Of a stretch of DNA of 64,000 nt, positions 33,990 through 43,967 are shown piece by piece. The DNA lies in NCBI RefSeq assembly GCF_001659605.2, contig NC_035163.2:32514158-32578157 (forward strand), in the 5' to 3' direction. Below the pieces are notes generated by a model. It saw only the letters and a list, made by a program, of their open reading frames with translations, made no database searches and had not been told where the DNA came from. Each line of letters starts with the position of its first letter. The first letter of the stretch is position 1. This DNA is from Manihot esculenta. Lineage: Eukaryota > Streptophyta > Magnoliopsida > Malpighiales > Euphorbiaceae. The translations under genes and the position numbers were made by a program.

Positions 33990-36243
33990 TGTTTCAGGCG
34001 TGAGGCTCCGAATTTCCTTGCAAGTCTTCAATTCGGTATACTCCAGGTTTGATTATCTTGGTGATTTTGAAGGGGCCTTTCAAGGTTGGCACTAACTTCC
34101 CCACGACTGTCCGAGGGCGGTAAATGAAACAATACGGGTTGATTTCCACGAATCAGGCTAGCATTCATCCTGAAGTCTAAAACCTGTGTAATATTTTCGT
34201 TAAGGGTTGATCAGTCATTACCACCCCTAATAGCTCTCCAGATACATTCTAAATTTCGTCATCGCTAACAATAAGGTAAATGCTAGCTTAACAATATTCA
34301 TGTATCTAACCTCGACATCCCTGAGTACCTTGCTAACGTAGAAGATAGGCTTTTGGACCCCTACTTCTTCTCTTACAAGCACGGTGCTCACTACCTATTC
34401 AAATGTAGTCAAGTAAATTAAGAGTTCGTCTCCTGCCAAAGAGCTGCTAAGTACATGCAGGGAGCTGAGTTACTGCTTGAGATTTCTAAAGGCTTCCTGA
34501 CAGTTCTCTGTCCATTCAAGGTTTCGAACCTTCCTTAGCTTTTTGAATAAATGGAGACATCTTTCTATTGATTTGAACATGAATTGGTTGAGTACCACCA
34601 TCTTTCCTATAAGTCTCTGCATATCCCTTACACAGGTTGGCTCAAGCATTATTAGTATAGCTTCTATCTTCTTTAGGTTCGGCTCTATGCTATTTTCACT
34701 AACCAGGTAGTCTAGAAATTTTCCGTCTCTGATAAAAAAAGCACACATTACTGGTTCAACCTCATCTTGTAACGCTGTAATACTCTAAAGACATCTTCCA
34801 AGTCATCTAGATATTGTTGAAAGGTCTGACTTTTAACCATCATGTTGTCGACACAGACTTCTACATTTCTTTCTATCTGACTCTTAAAGATCTTATTCAT
34901 TGGCCGCTGATATGTTGACCCGGCGTTTTTTAGCCCGAAAGGCATAACCTTGTAGCAGTACATCCCATCTTCAATTATAAAAGAGGTCTTTTCTTCATTC
35001 GACTTATCCATAGGAATCTGATGATACCCTGACATAGCATCTAAAGACGATAAGTAATCAAAATCAACTGCAGAGTTAACCATTTTATTAATATCTAGGA
35101 GGGGATAGCAATTTTTTAGGCAAACCTGATTTAAATCAGTAAAGTCTACACATAGTTTATATTTTTCATTAGCCTTTTTTATGAGCACAGGATTGCTAAC
35201 CACTATGGGTACATGACTTCCTTAATAAATCCAGCCTCCTTTAGTTTCTACACCTCTTCCCTCGTGGCCTCTTGCTTCTCCTTCCCAAACACCTTCTTCA
35301 TCTGCTTTACCGGCTTGGCCTAGGGATAATGTTCAATTTGTGGGTCATCCCTTCAGGGTTGATCCTTAGCATGTTTAACCAGGTGAAACTTGAGGCATGT
35401 CTTTTAATCAGAGCCATCGCTGCCTCCTTTTGGTCATCTTTAAGGCCTGATTGATGTCGAAGACCTTGTCGCTTTCTTCCTTGGACAGTGAGAAGGTCTA
35501 TAGCTGGTTCAATCATGGCTTCCTTCTTTTCATCCTGGACCTCCATGACTTTAGGGTTTAACTCTTTTGGCCAAGTGTTTGGCTCCTCTACCGTGGCTAG
35601 GTATACAGCTCTAACTTCTTTCTGTACTCCTCAAACTATCCTCACACCTGTTTCTGTCAGAAATTTCATAGTTTGATACCGGATGCTGGTCACTGCTTCA
35701 AAGTCATACAGCCTCTCAGTCTTCCCAAGATTGCATTATAGTTCAGGGACAGCTTCACTACGAGGAACACTCCATAATGAGTTTAAGATAGGGGTGGTTC
35801 TCCTAGGTAAGGGCTACATTTATTACACGGCCACTAGAGTCCCTCCTATTTCTTCAATTGGGACTTGGTTTCTGACTAATTGTTTCTCTGATATGTTTAT
35901 TTACCAAAAGACTGAGTAGGGCAGTGGGTTCATGTTGCTACCGTCATCTATTAGAACTTTTTGGACTCTGAAATTGAGAATGAAATTGAGAATAACAGCC
36001 TCTATGACCAAAGCGACATCGTGGACGGCCTCTATGACCAAAGCGTCATCGTGGAACATCTACACTCCCTGAGCGTCCTTCGAAAAAAAGGAGATGATCA
36101 CTGAGGAATGCTTCACTATCTGCATAATCTCAACACTTCTCCCTTCTTCTATTTATACGGCCTCTAATTCCTCCCAAGATCATGTTGGTCTCTTTTTTAT
36201 AAAATTCCTGTTGTGCTTATGCATATTGGCCATCAATGCTATC
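33990..36243 (-). pseudogene. Element E: decayed Tat-lineage gypsy pol remnant
   Basis: On - the order is: gag C-terminal end (about 36,240), a protease-like region with VLIDDGS (about 35,950), a LNYNAILG stretch (about 35,730), a linker, and reverse transcriptase (35,203-34,470; DFTDLNQ, LDAMSGYHQIP, MPFGLKNAG). After a deletion of most of RNase H and integrase, an integrase tail PGVYRIEDLQGN remains near 34,020. It parallels element D residue for residue in these parts. Several frameshifts and stops are present, and the catalytic YVDD is changed to CVDN, so it is inactive. A short direct duplication (GCCTCTATGACCAAAGCG) lies at about 36,000-36,050. Its right edge abuts a broken ECT-like gene. 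Confidence 0.85.
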
Positions 36244-36958
36244 ATAGCACCAGGTATGCAAGGACTGTATGGGTTATAAACAGACTGTGCACGTCCATTG
36301 CTAAGGGTATAATTTACACACGGTGAACTTTCAGTTTGCACACCCTAAGCAAACAAAAGAACAATGAGAAGAGCAAATGATGAGTCAAAAACCCGTGACA
36401 AAAATCATCGACACAGACAATGAAGAGCAAGAGTACACTAACCGCATAATGAATTTCTGGACCATCTGCGCCAAATATCCTATGGCAGTCCTCCCATTCA
36501 CCGGGTGATTCAAGTTCTGACCAGATTCAATCAACATAACACAAATGAGAAGTTGCAGAGCATCAGATGAATGGACTCTGAACAAGGCTCGCTTCCTAGA
36601 TGAATGGACTCTGAACAAGGCTCGCTTCCTAATTACCTGTACAGTAGTATCCATAATTGGTGATAGTGGGATAATATAACCCCTGATCCACAAAAAAGTC
36701 AGGGGCCCCTTCGTTGTACATGGCTTCCACTTGTTCAAGAGGTGGACTTGTGAAAAGATGGTTTATATCACTTTGAATCTAGGAGACATGAGCAAAATTA
36801 TTGAGCAGAACAAATGAATAAACCTTATACTAACAACTTAAATTCACAAAACATAGCAATAATAGCTTGATTTAGAGAGTAGAATAAGCAGATGATTCCA
36901 ATGGACGTACCAAATAGTTTTCTGCATTTCCAAGTCCTGAAACAGTATACATTTCCAT
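36244..36958 (-). pseudogene. 5' remnant of an ECT/YTHDF-type m6A-reader gene (YTH domain missing)
   Basis: Four exons on - join in frame: 36958-36911 (starts MEMYTVSG), 36778-36637 (EQVEAMYNEGAPDFFVDQG, YYPTITNYGYYCT), 36516-36443 (ELESPGEWEDCHRIFGADGP) and from 36344 (GVQTESSP ... YNPYSPCIPGAM). These are the characteristic N-terminal segments of plant ECT proteins, which bind N6-methyladenosine in mRNA through a C-terminal YTH domain. Near 36,244 the frame passes straight into the gag end of retroelement E, and no YTH domain is found anywhere in the window. Splice sites and frame are otherwise intact, so the truncation may be recent relative to the gene, or it may be a duplicated 5' fragment. 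Leader sequence continues upstream from about 36,974. Confidence 0.82.
36566..36631. repeat. Perfect 33-bp tandem duplication in an ECT-remnant intron
   Basis: The unit beginning GATGAATGGACTCTG and ending GCTCGCTTCCTA occurs twice head to tail, ending six bases from the donor side of the intron after the second exon. The copies look identical. Confidence 0.9.
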
Positions 36959-36974
36959 TCCAGAACTGCCACCC

Positions 36975-38861
36975 CTGTTGAGCATATATCAAAATTTAAT
37001 CACAATTTACGCAGATAATCACTAATTGCATATTAAAACGGATGGAAATGCACTAGAAAGAGGGGTTTCAAAATAATTGGACCAGCAGTGACATGGAAAA
37101 TATGTGAAGACAACACGTCTCAACTACATATAAGTTATCAATATGAATCTTTTGGCTTACTAGGTAAAAGAAACCCAAGGAGAGAAATGAGTAGAAGAGC
37201 AAACACGCAAAGGTATGCAAAATGGATTAATTACCACATAAGAGCGGAATCAAGCCATGCTTGACCTAGAAAATTCTTCCAAGGAAATATTAATAAATTT
37301 GGAAAGAAAATACAAAATCATATATTGAAAATTTCGAAGTAGACGCTACTAAGTAACCCTACGAGACAGGAAAGAGAAAGAGAGGGAGAGAGTAAGATTT
37401 CAAAAGGCGGTTTTGGCGTACAGAGAACCGAGCATAGAAGGATGATTAGCTTTCCTTGGAACATTTCGGATCCGGGAGTATTTGTACATCCCCTGAAATA
37501 CCAAAACTGCCCTCCGGTTATTAAATAAACATCGGGACTGCCAACTACCTGGTTCGCGGGAAAGGACAACAAATTCAAACGACGACGATTCGGATTCAGG
37601 CCTCGCGGAATTAGCGACGCTGATCCGATCCAGCCCATCAGAACTTGCTCAGCTCTGTTTTTTTCTCGTGGAACCCACTAATAATTTCACGAAAAAATTA
37701 TTTTCCGAGGATGATTTTTTAATTTTAAAAAATATATTTAAATATCTTGACTTTTCAAAAAGTGAATTTAATTAAAAATTTTTTAGAATAAGAACCTAAC
37801 TAATGAAATTACCCTAATTTCATTTGCTGACGTTCCTTCGTGAAATAGTGATTAATGGCGGTGGAAAATGAGGCCTGAAAGGAATGAGCTCTTGCAACAG
37901 CAAAATATCAATTGGGCAAAGCTATTCATCGCACACCCCTTTCGCTCTTTTAACTCCTCGGACTCGACTATAGCGCCAACAGAACGTGGTATTTTTCCAT
38001 TTCACGAGGTTCTACTGTGTTCTCGCTTAACATTTGGTAGGTAATATGATGAAGCTACTGGAAAGGCTGGAGACCGACCTCAAATCGAATTGTTTGGAAT
38101 TCAGAAAATAAGAGCGTTTTTTTTTTTTTTAAATATTCACCGTCAAAAAGATATACCTTTCACATGATTCAGCTTCGCATCAGCTTCGCACTGCAATAAT
38201 AGTTGTATGCATTTAATTAGGAACTGATTTCTGGTGCCCACCTCTTCATCTCTTCCGTCTTTTGTTTCCATTTCCCTGTTACGTACACACCCCTATCTCT
38301 CTATAAGACAACATCGTTTCCATATTTCACAGCTGCCAAAAGTAAAGTTAAAAAGAACAAGTCGTAGAAACAAGGAAACCAGGAGGATGGATCGCTTTGA
38401 CGGTTTATGGTCGTCTCATCTCTTCTGGTCTCTTCCTAATTTAATTGATCTGTTGATGAATCCAGCCCGACTGCAACACATAATCATGTACTCGAATCTC
38501 ATTCGATCTATGACTGCTACCAATTTATTCAATTGGAGACTTTCTAGGCATCATTTTACGGTGTAGGTAAAGAAGCTATTACTCTATGTCTTATATTCAT
38601 TTGTGAATGTACAGGGTATATATAGCTGCTAACAAGAAACTTAATCTACAGGGCATACAAATCCGTAAGATAATGATCAGCTTTATGATAAGCAGCTTAT
38701 CCTTGTCTACCTATCAGTAGGCATGCAGACTTGTGACATACAGACAAATCCAGTCGTTAAAGCACCTGAAAACATATAGCATTACATACATTACATAAGT
38801 GAGATATAGGAGAAAGGAAATCTACATTCTATGGTTCTGGTGGCTGGTGGCTGCAGGTAGC
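36975..38861. other. Upstream region of the ECT remnant and 3' flank of PER1
   Basis: Left part: probable leader introns and promoter of the ECT remnant, with a GC-richer block at about 37,380-37,650 that may be its first exon. Right part: intergenic DNA and the 3' UTR of PER1 on -. The 110-codon open frame at 38,234-38,566 (+) has no family resemblance and lies in sequence with no coding signature, so I do not call it a gene. Confidence 0.45.
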
Positions 38862-39712
38862 CTAATCAAGATTGGTAAGGCGCATGTATTCCTTCCCCGA
38901 AGGAAGATCAACAATCTTGTACCCCTGGGGGAACATCTTTTCAGCCTCATCGTTTGATACATTAGGAGATATTACCACCGGATCCCCCGGCTTCCAATTC
39001 ACTGGAGTCGCAATGTTGTGCTTCGCTGCCCTCTGCAGGGAATCCAAGACCCTTATCACTTCATCTATGTTCCTCCCTGTACTTGCTGGATAAAGAAAGC
39101 TCATCTTGATCTACGTTATCAGACCCAACCCAAGAAAATAATTCATCATTAGCACATATATATTATCAGTTACATAATACAAATTAACTGCTTATAAATA
39201 TTAACTAGTTATTGTTCCTTTGCACCTTCTTATCAGGACCCACAACATGCAGAGCACGAGACGGGACATTGTTCCCTGAGGGGTCTTTCTCATCTGGATC
39301 CACCATGTTAAGTTGATGAAGAACCAGACGTTTAGGGTCTGCAATAACAGGATATGTGACCTTGCATCCTGGGGTGTATGCTTCAATGTCCTTAATCCAC
39401 TCCACGTGGGAAAGAACATCACCGCAGGACAAACCCAATAGTTTAACCCCTCTCTTACTGAACTCTGGAGCATAAGCAGCCAACTTACCAAGTTCAGTGG
39501 TGCACACTGGCGTGAAATCGGCTGCATCTCAACCGGTACAATTGTTAAACAATTATCCACAAGCAAAAAGCGAAAATCGTAAAATATGTATACCAACCTG
39601 GATGGGAGAAAAGAAGGGTCCAGGTATCTATATAATCATGGAGCCTGATGACTCCATGGGTGCTTTCAACTTCGAGATTAGGAATAGCGTCCCCAAGGGT
39701 GAGTCCTGGCAT
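38862..39712 (-). CDS. PER1: 1-Cys peroxiredoxin (seed/dormancy type), 3 exons
   Basis: Exons on - 39712-39598, 39521-39226 and 39110-38862 total 660 nt, giving 219 residues in a clean frame. The protein starts [15 protein letters not shown]. It carries the peroxidatic site [11 protein letters not shown] (Cys near residue 45), split from its upstream TLLFSHP by intron 1. It continues through [23 protein letters not shown] and [13 protein letters not shown] to a C-terminus ending MRLTNLD. There is no second resolving-Cys motif, as expected of the 1-Cys (Prx6-like) class. These thiol peroxidases remove H2O2 and organic peroxides, and in plants act mainly in the nucleus and cytosol of embryo and aleurone under ABA control. 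The length equals that of known plant PER1 proteins. The gene looks intact. Confidence 0.95.
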
Positions 39713-39785
39713 AGCTAAGAGTAGAGATGAACAGATGATGGCTTGCGATTTCAGTTTCTCAGGTGGGACGGGGGTAATGAATGAA

Positions 39786-39892
39786 CTATAAAGACCGGAA
39801 AGGTGTGTGCATGAAGGGAACGTGGCAAGTGTCGTGGCTATTGATAGGCAGTTCCGTGCATGTAATTGGCATTGGCGGCCTCTTTCCACGTG
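39786..39892 (-). promoter_or_regulatory. PER1 promoter with RY and ABRE motifs
   Basis: Upstream of PER1 on - I see a TATA-like TTTATAG near 39,786-39,792. Two RY cores (CATGCA on -, at 39,808-39,813 and 39,857-39,862) and two ABRE/G-box motifs (GCCACGT at 39,820-39,826 and CACGTG at 39,887-39,892) follow. RY plus ABRE is the signature of ABI3/FUS3- and ABA-driven seed genes and matches the known expression of PER1. Confidence 0.7.
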
Positions 39893-39982
39893 TACCGTCA
39901 CGAATTTGTTTCCCTGCTTAGACGTCGACTAAATAAAATAAAGTAAATTCCTAGCCGAATCAATGCATTTATATGATTAAAT

Positions 39983-40472
39983 TGATGATCGCTGGATTTC
40001 TTCACCCGGATCGGGGGCTTGACCACAGCTCAAGACCCATAACGTGGAGGCCCACGCACCTGATATGCACAACAAGCCTGGCTCATTCAACCTTTAAGGT
40101 TGGGCTCAATCAAGCTTCTTCACTCAGATCGGTCCAGTTCGCGACCAGCAGGCCCTCTTCTCTTAGGCTCCGCGTCCGGCTCGACTCTCGACCCAGCCCA
40201 GTATCCAGAGCCATACTCAGACAGCCTAACAGATCCGCTCGAGCGTACGCACGAGGAGAATCAGAGGCCGTTACGCATGGAGCAGGCGGCTGATACCCTC
40301 GTACGCCCGAATCTGTATGTCAGAGACGCGTGTCCCAATCATGGAGAGGCCTTTACACGTCACCAGCAAGCATAGCGAAATGGATAAAAGGGGAACCCCC
40401 TCCCCAGAAAGTTTTTATCTTTCAATACAAAAACCCTTGTAAAACCCTACTCTATTGAATCTCAGGTCATCA
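39983..40472 (+). repeat. 5' LTR of element D
   Basis: 490 bp with inverted ends: TGATGATC at the start and GGTCATCA at the end. The primer binding site begins three bases later. The left edge lies 271 bp upstream of the PER1 start codon. The 3' partner is outside the window, so the boundary rests on the terminal inverted repeat and PBS position. Confidence 0.78.
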
Positions 40473-40474
40473 AT

Positions 40475-40490
40475 TGGCGCCGTCTGTGGG
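40475..40490 (+). other. Primer binding site of element D
   Basis: TGGCGCCGTCTGTGGG directly follows the LTR. This form is common in plant Tat-type gypsy elements and differs from the iMet site of A, B and C. Confidence 0.8.
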
Positions 40491-40643
40491 AAACGAAGGA
40501 GATCTTTTCATCACCGGAGTTTTCACTTTCAAAACCCATTGAGATCCACAATGGCAAACCACCAAGAAAGTAACCTTAACATTCCAAATGACCTGAGCTC
40601 TGCCCAAGATGGGCAGTAGTTCTCCTTTTCTAGCCCTACAACG

Positions 40644-42164
40644 TTGAATAACCAAACGCCTATTCCTCTTAATCCCTCGCCAAGCTTGGCAGGGAATACT
40701 CCCACCGTGACTCTGTCTAACCAGGACATTCAAACCATGGCTCTCCAGCTACAGACTACTGCTCACTGGTTGGGGCAGATAATGCAACAGAGGGGCCTTA
40801 GCACCCCAGTAAATGCACTCCCAGTAGTGGAGGAACCCAGAACCAATGAACCCCGACCTACCTCTGACCGCCTCCAAACTAACAGCCACGATGCCGGGGA
40901 AGAGGAAGAACCGGAGGCCCGAATCCATGCGAGAAGGGCAAGAGAGTTGATAGAAAATGAGGAGGCGGACAACTATTCTGCCGGAATAACCAGGGAAACG
41001 GGAACTGAAATAGAGGAGGAGGAATACAGCTTGGGCAAAAGATCCAGCCCGGAAGACGAAAAAATGAACCAAAAGCTGAAAAGGTTGAAAGAGCAGCTCT
41101 TATCCGAGCTAGGTAAGAAAGATCAGAGCCAAACCTCCTTGCCCACTTCTTCTCCCTTCTCAAAGATAGTGCAGCAAGAGACCGTTCCCAAGAAGTTTAT
41201 GATGCCGCCGATGGTGGCCTATAACGGAGCTGGTAACCCGAGAGAGCATGTCATGAACTATAAGACCTTCATGGAGTTGCAAACCCTGTCAGATGCCTTA
41301 ATGTGTAAGGTGTTCCCAACAACGCTCTCGGGACCAGCGCGGGCGTGGTTCAACAGCCTGGAGGCCGAAAGCATTAAAAGTTTTGGAGATCTTGCCACCC
41401 GCTTCATTAGCCGGTTCATAGCCGGGGTGCCAGCAGATAGGAAGACGAGCTATCTGGAAACAGTGAAACAGAAAGAAGGTGAATCACTCAAAGAGTATGT
41501 TGCCCGCTTCAATACGGAGGCCCTGCAGATTCCAGAGCTAGATGAAGGAAGGGCGGTGGAGGCCATGCAAAAGGGAACAACCTCTACCGAGTTCTTTGGT
41601 TCTTTGAGCAGGAAACCTCCGACCTCACTGGCTGAGTTGATGAAGAGGGCGGAGAAGTATATAAGGCAGGATGACGCCTTAGTGACGAGTAGATTTGCTA
41701 AAGGGATGGCAGGAAAAGAGAAAGCCCCGGAGGAGAGGAGGCCGGAGAAACACGAGAAGAAACATGGAAAGAGGCCTGAGCTGTACAAACAGGCCTGGGA
41801 GAGAAGGGATCAAAGGCCTCCTCCTCCTCCTCGGGCTCTTGAACCAAGAGTGCTCCCTCCTTGGGTTCCCGAGAAACCAACCCCCCTCAACGCTTCCAGA
41901 GCCAAAGTGCTCATGGCAGTCCAGGATAAGGAGTTCCTCCAGTGGCCCAAACCCATGAAGACGGAAGCAGATCAAAGAAATCCTGACAAGTATTGTCAGT
42001 ACCACCGGACACATGGCCACGATACGAATAACTGTTTTCAGTTAATCGCGGAGATTGAGAGGCTGATAAAAAGGGGGCACCTCAAAAATTTTGTGAAGAA
42101 ACCAGAGGGACAGAGGCCTCAGCCTGGTCCGACAACTCAGACGCCTAGGAGAATAGGAGCATGA
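40644..42164 (+). CDS. Gag protein of element D
   Basis: 506 codons. The N-terminal third is Gln/Glu-rich with an acidic, coiled-coil-like stretch. A retrotransposon gag domain follows at about 186-350 (REHVMNYKTFMELQ, LSGPARAWFNSL, RFISRF). Near residues 451-464 is CQYHRTHGHDTNNC, the CX2HX4HX4C variant found in Tat elements in place of a CCHC knuckle. The frame ends in TGA (42,162-42,164), but the same frame stays open beyond it into protease, so this stop may be a mutation rather than the true gag end. Confidence 0.85.
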   Translation: MNNQTPIPLNPSPSLAGNTPTVTLSNQDIQTMALQLQTTAHWLGQIMQQRGLSTPVNALPVVEEPRTNEPRPTSDRLQTNSHDAGEEEEPEARIHARRARELIENEEADNYSAGITRETGTEIEEEEYSLGKRSSPEDEKMNQKLKRLKEQLLSELGKKDQSQTSLPTSSPFSKIVQQETVPKKFMMPPMVAYNGAGNPREHVMNYKTFMELQTLSDALMCKVFPTTLSGPARAWFNSLEAESIKSFGDLATRFISRFIAGVPADRKTSYLETVKQKEGESLKEYVARFNTEALQIPELDEGRAVEAMQKGTTSTEFFGSLSRKPPTSLAELMKRAEKYIRQDDALVTSRFAKGMAGKEKAPEERRPEKHEKKHGKRPELYKQAWERRDQRPPPPPRALEPRVLPPWVPEKPTPLNASRAKVLMAVQDKEFLQWPKPMKTEADQRNPDKYCQYHRTHGHDTNNCFQLIAEIERLIKRGHLKNFVKKPEGQRPQPGPTTQTPRRIGA

Positions 42165-43967
42165 CCGGTGAATGATTGGTCCAGTGGGACCATCAACATG
42201 ATTGTTGGAGGTACGGGAGGACGGATGAGCCGTCGAGGAAAGAAGAGAAACCGGGAAGGAGAGACCAGCAATAGTGAAGTCATGCAAATCGTTGACCACT
42301 CTCCCATGATCATTACTTTCTCCTCAGAAGATGCTCAGGGTATTCAGATGCCCCATGATGACGCGCTTGTCGTTGAAGCCGTCATTCATAATTATCGGGT
42401 AAAGAAGGTCTTAGTGGATGATGGGAGTAAAGTCAACAGTTGGTTCGGGACCAGTCACCAATCAAGGGGATCGGAGGAGCACCGGTACTTGTAGAAGGAA
42501 AGGTGAAGCTGGCTCTTACCTTGGGAGAAGCACCCAGAGCTCGCACCCATCATGAGGTGTTTTTGGTGGTCAAACTCCCACTGAGCTACAATGCGATTTT
42601 GGGGAGACCGGCGTTGTTCGACTTTGAAGCTGTCACTAGCATCAGGTATTTGGCACTTAAGTTCCCAACGGAAGAAGGAGTGGGAATGGTCCGGGGCAGC
42701 CAGGAAGAAGCAAGGGCGGTATACTTGGCTACAGTAACAGAGCCGAGCTCAACTGGAGAAGCACTCGACTCGGAAGTTCTGGAGGTCAGAGATGAAACAA
42801 AAGAAGCCCGGACAGAGCCAGTTGGAAAGTTGGAAACCTTCCCCTTATCAGAAGCAAATGCAAACAAGGTCTTTAGTCTTAATGCCAGCCTCACCAAAGA
42901 ACAAAAAGGTGAAGTCATAGCCCTGATCCGAAGTCACGCGCCGACCTTCGCATGGAAGCCTTCAGACATGCCGGGAATTGACCCCAAAGTGATGACACAC
43001 CGATTGAATGTCCTCCCCGAGGCCAGACCAGTAAAGCAAAAGAAGAGAGTAGTGGGAAGAGAGAAGCAGCAGGCCACCCGGGAAGAAGTGCAGAAGCTAG
43101 AAGAGGCAGACTTTATTAGGGAAGTCATGTACCCACAGTGGTTGGCAAATCCTGTGTTAGTCAAAAAAGCCAATGGCAAATACAGGATGTGTATAGATTT
43201 TACCGACCTAAATAAGGCCTGCCCTAAAGATTGTTACCCCCTCCCTGATATTAATAAAATGGTCGACTCAACGGCCGGTTTTGATTATATGTCTTCTTTG
43301 GATGCTATGTCGGGTTATCATCAAATCCCAATGGAAAGGTCGGATGAGGAAAAGACCTCATTTATAACTGAAGATGGAACTTACTATTATAGGGCTATGC
43401 CCTTTGGATTGAGAAATGCCGGGGCAACTTATCAGAGGTTGATGAATAAAATCTTCAAAAACCAGATCGGTAGAAATCTAGAAGTGTATGTGGACGATAT
43501 GGTGGTCAAAAGTTCAACTTTTCAACAACACATAGCAGATTTGAGGGAGATATTTGGGGTGTTAGATCAGTACAGAATGAAGTTGAACCCAGCAAAATGT
43601 GCCTTCTTCATTAGGGGAGGAAAATTTTTGGGGTACATGGTGAGTGGTAAAGGCATTGAGCCTAATCCGGAGAAAGTGGAAGCCATATTGAATATGCCAG
43701 AACCGACCTGTGTAAGAGATGTTCAGAGACTAACCGGGAGAGTAGTAGCGCTTAACCGATTCATGTCGAGGTCGGCAGAAAAGTGCTTGCCATTCTTCAA
43801 AAAGTTGAGGAAAGTACCGAATTTCGAATGGACAGAAGATTGCCAAAAGGCCTTCATAGAGCTTAAGAAGTATCTTAGCTCGCCTCACGTGCTCAGCAGT
43901 CCCATAAAAGGAGAGGAACTTCTGATTTATCTGGCGGCCTCAGAACAAGCAGTCAGCGCAGTGCTAG
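42165..43967 (+). pseudogene. Protease and reverse transcriptase of element D, damaged and truncated by insertion
   Basis: In the gag frame, 42,165-42,437 continues to the protease motif VLVDDGSKVN. The reading then moves to another frame at about 42,440, with the middle of the protease apparently deleted. From 42,440 the frame holds the protease end (LSYNAILGRP), a linker, and reverse transcriptase with LDAMSGYHQIP, MPFGLRNAG and YVDDMVVKS (about 43,486), then the thumb/connection region up to SAVLV. It stops where element B begins; the coding resumes at 63,708. The RT active-site residues are intact. Confidence 0.85.
43963..43967. other. Target-site duplication GCTAG, left copy (element B)
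   Basis: GCTAG directly precedes TGTAACAG of the left LTR; the right copy is at 63,708-63,712. Confidence 0.95.

Noticed and set aside
34748..35203. A second active reverse transcriptase gene on -
   Set aside because: The catalytic YVDD is CVDN and flanking frames are broken; it is a fossil of element E.
38234..38566. 110-codon open frame on + between the ECT remnant and PER1
   Set aside because: No recognisable domain, no splice or codon-use support and no homology I can recall; likely chance.
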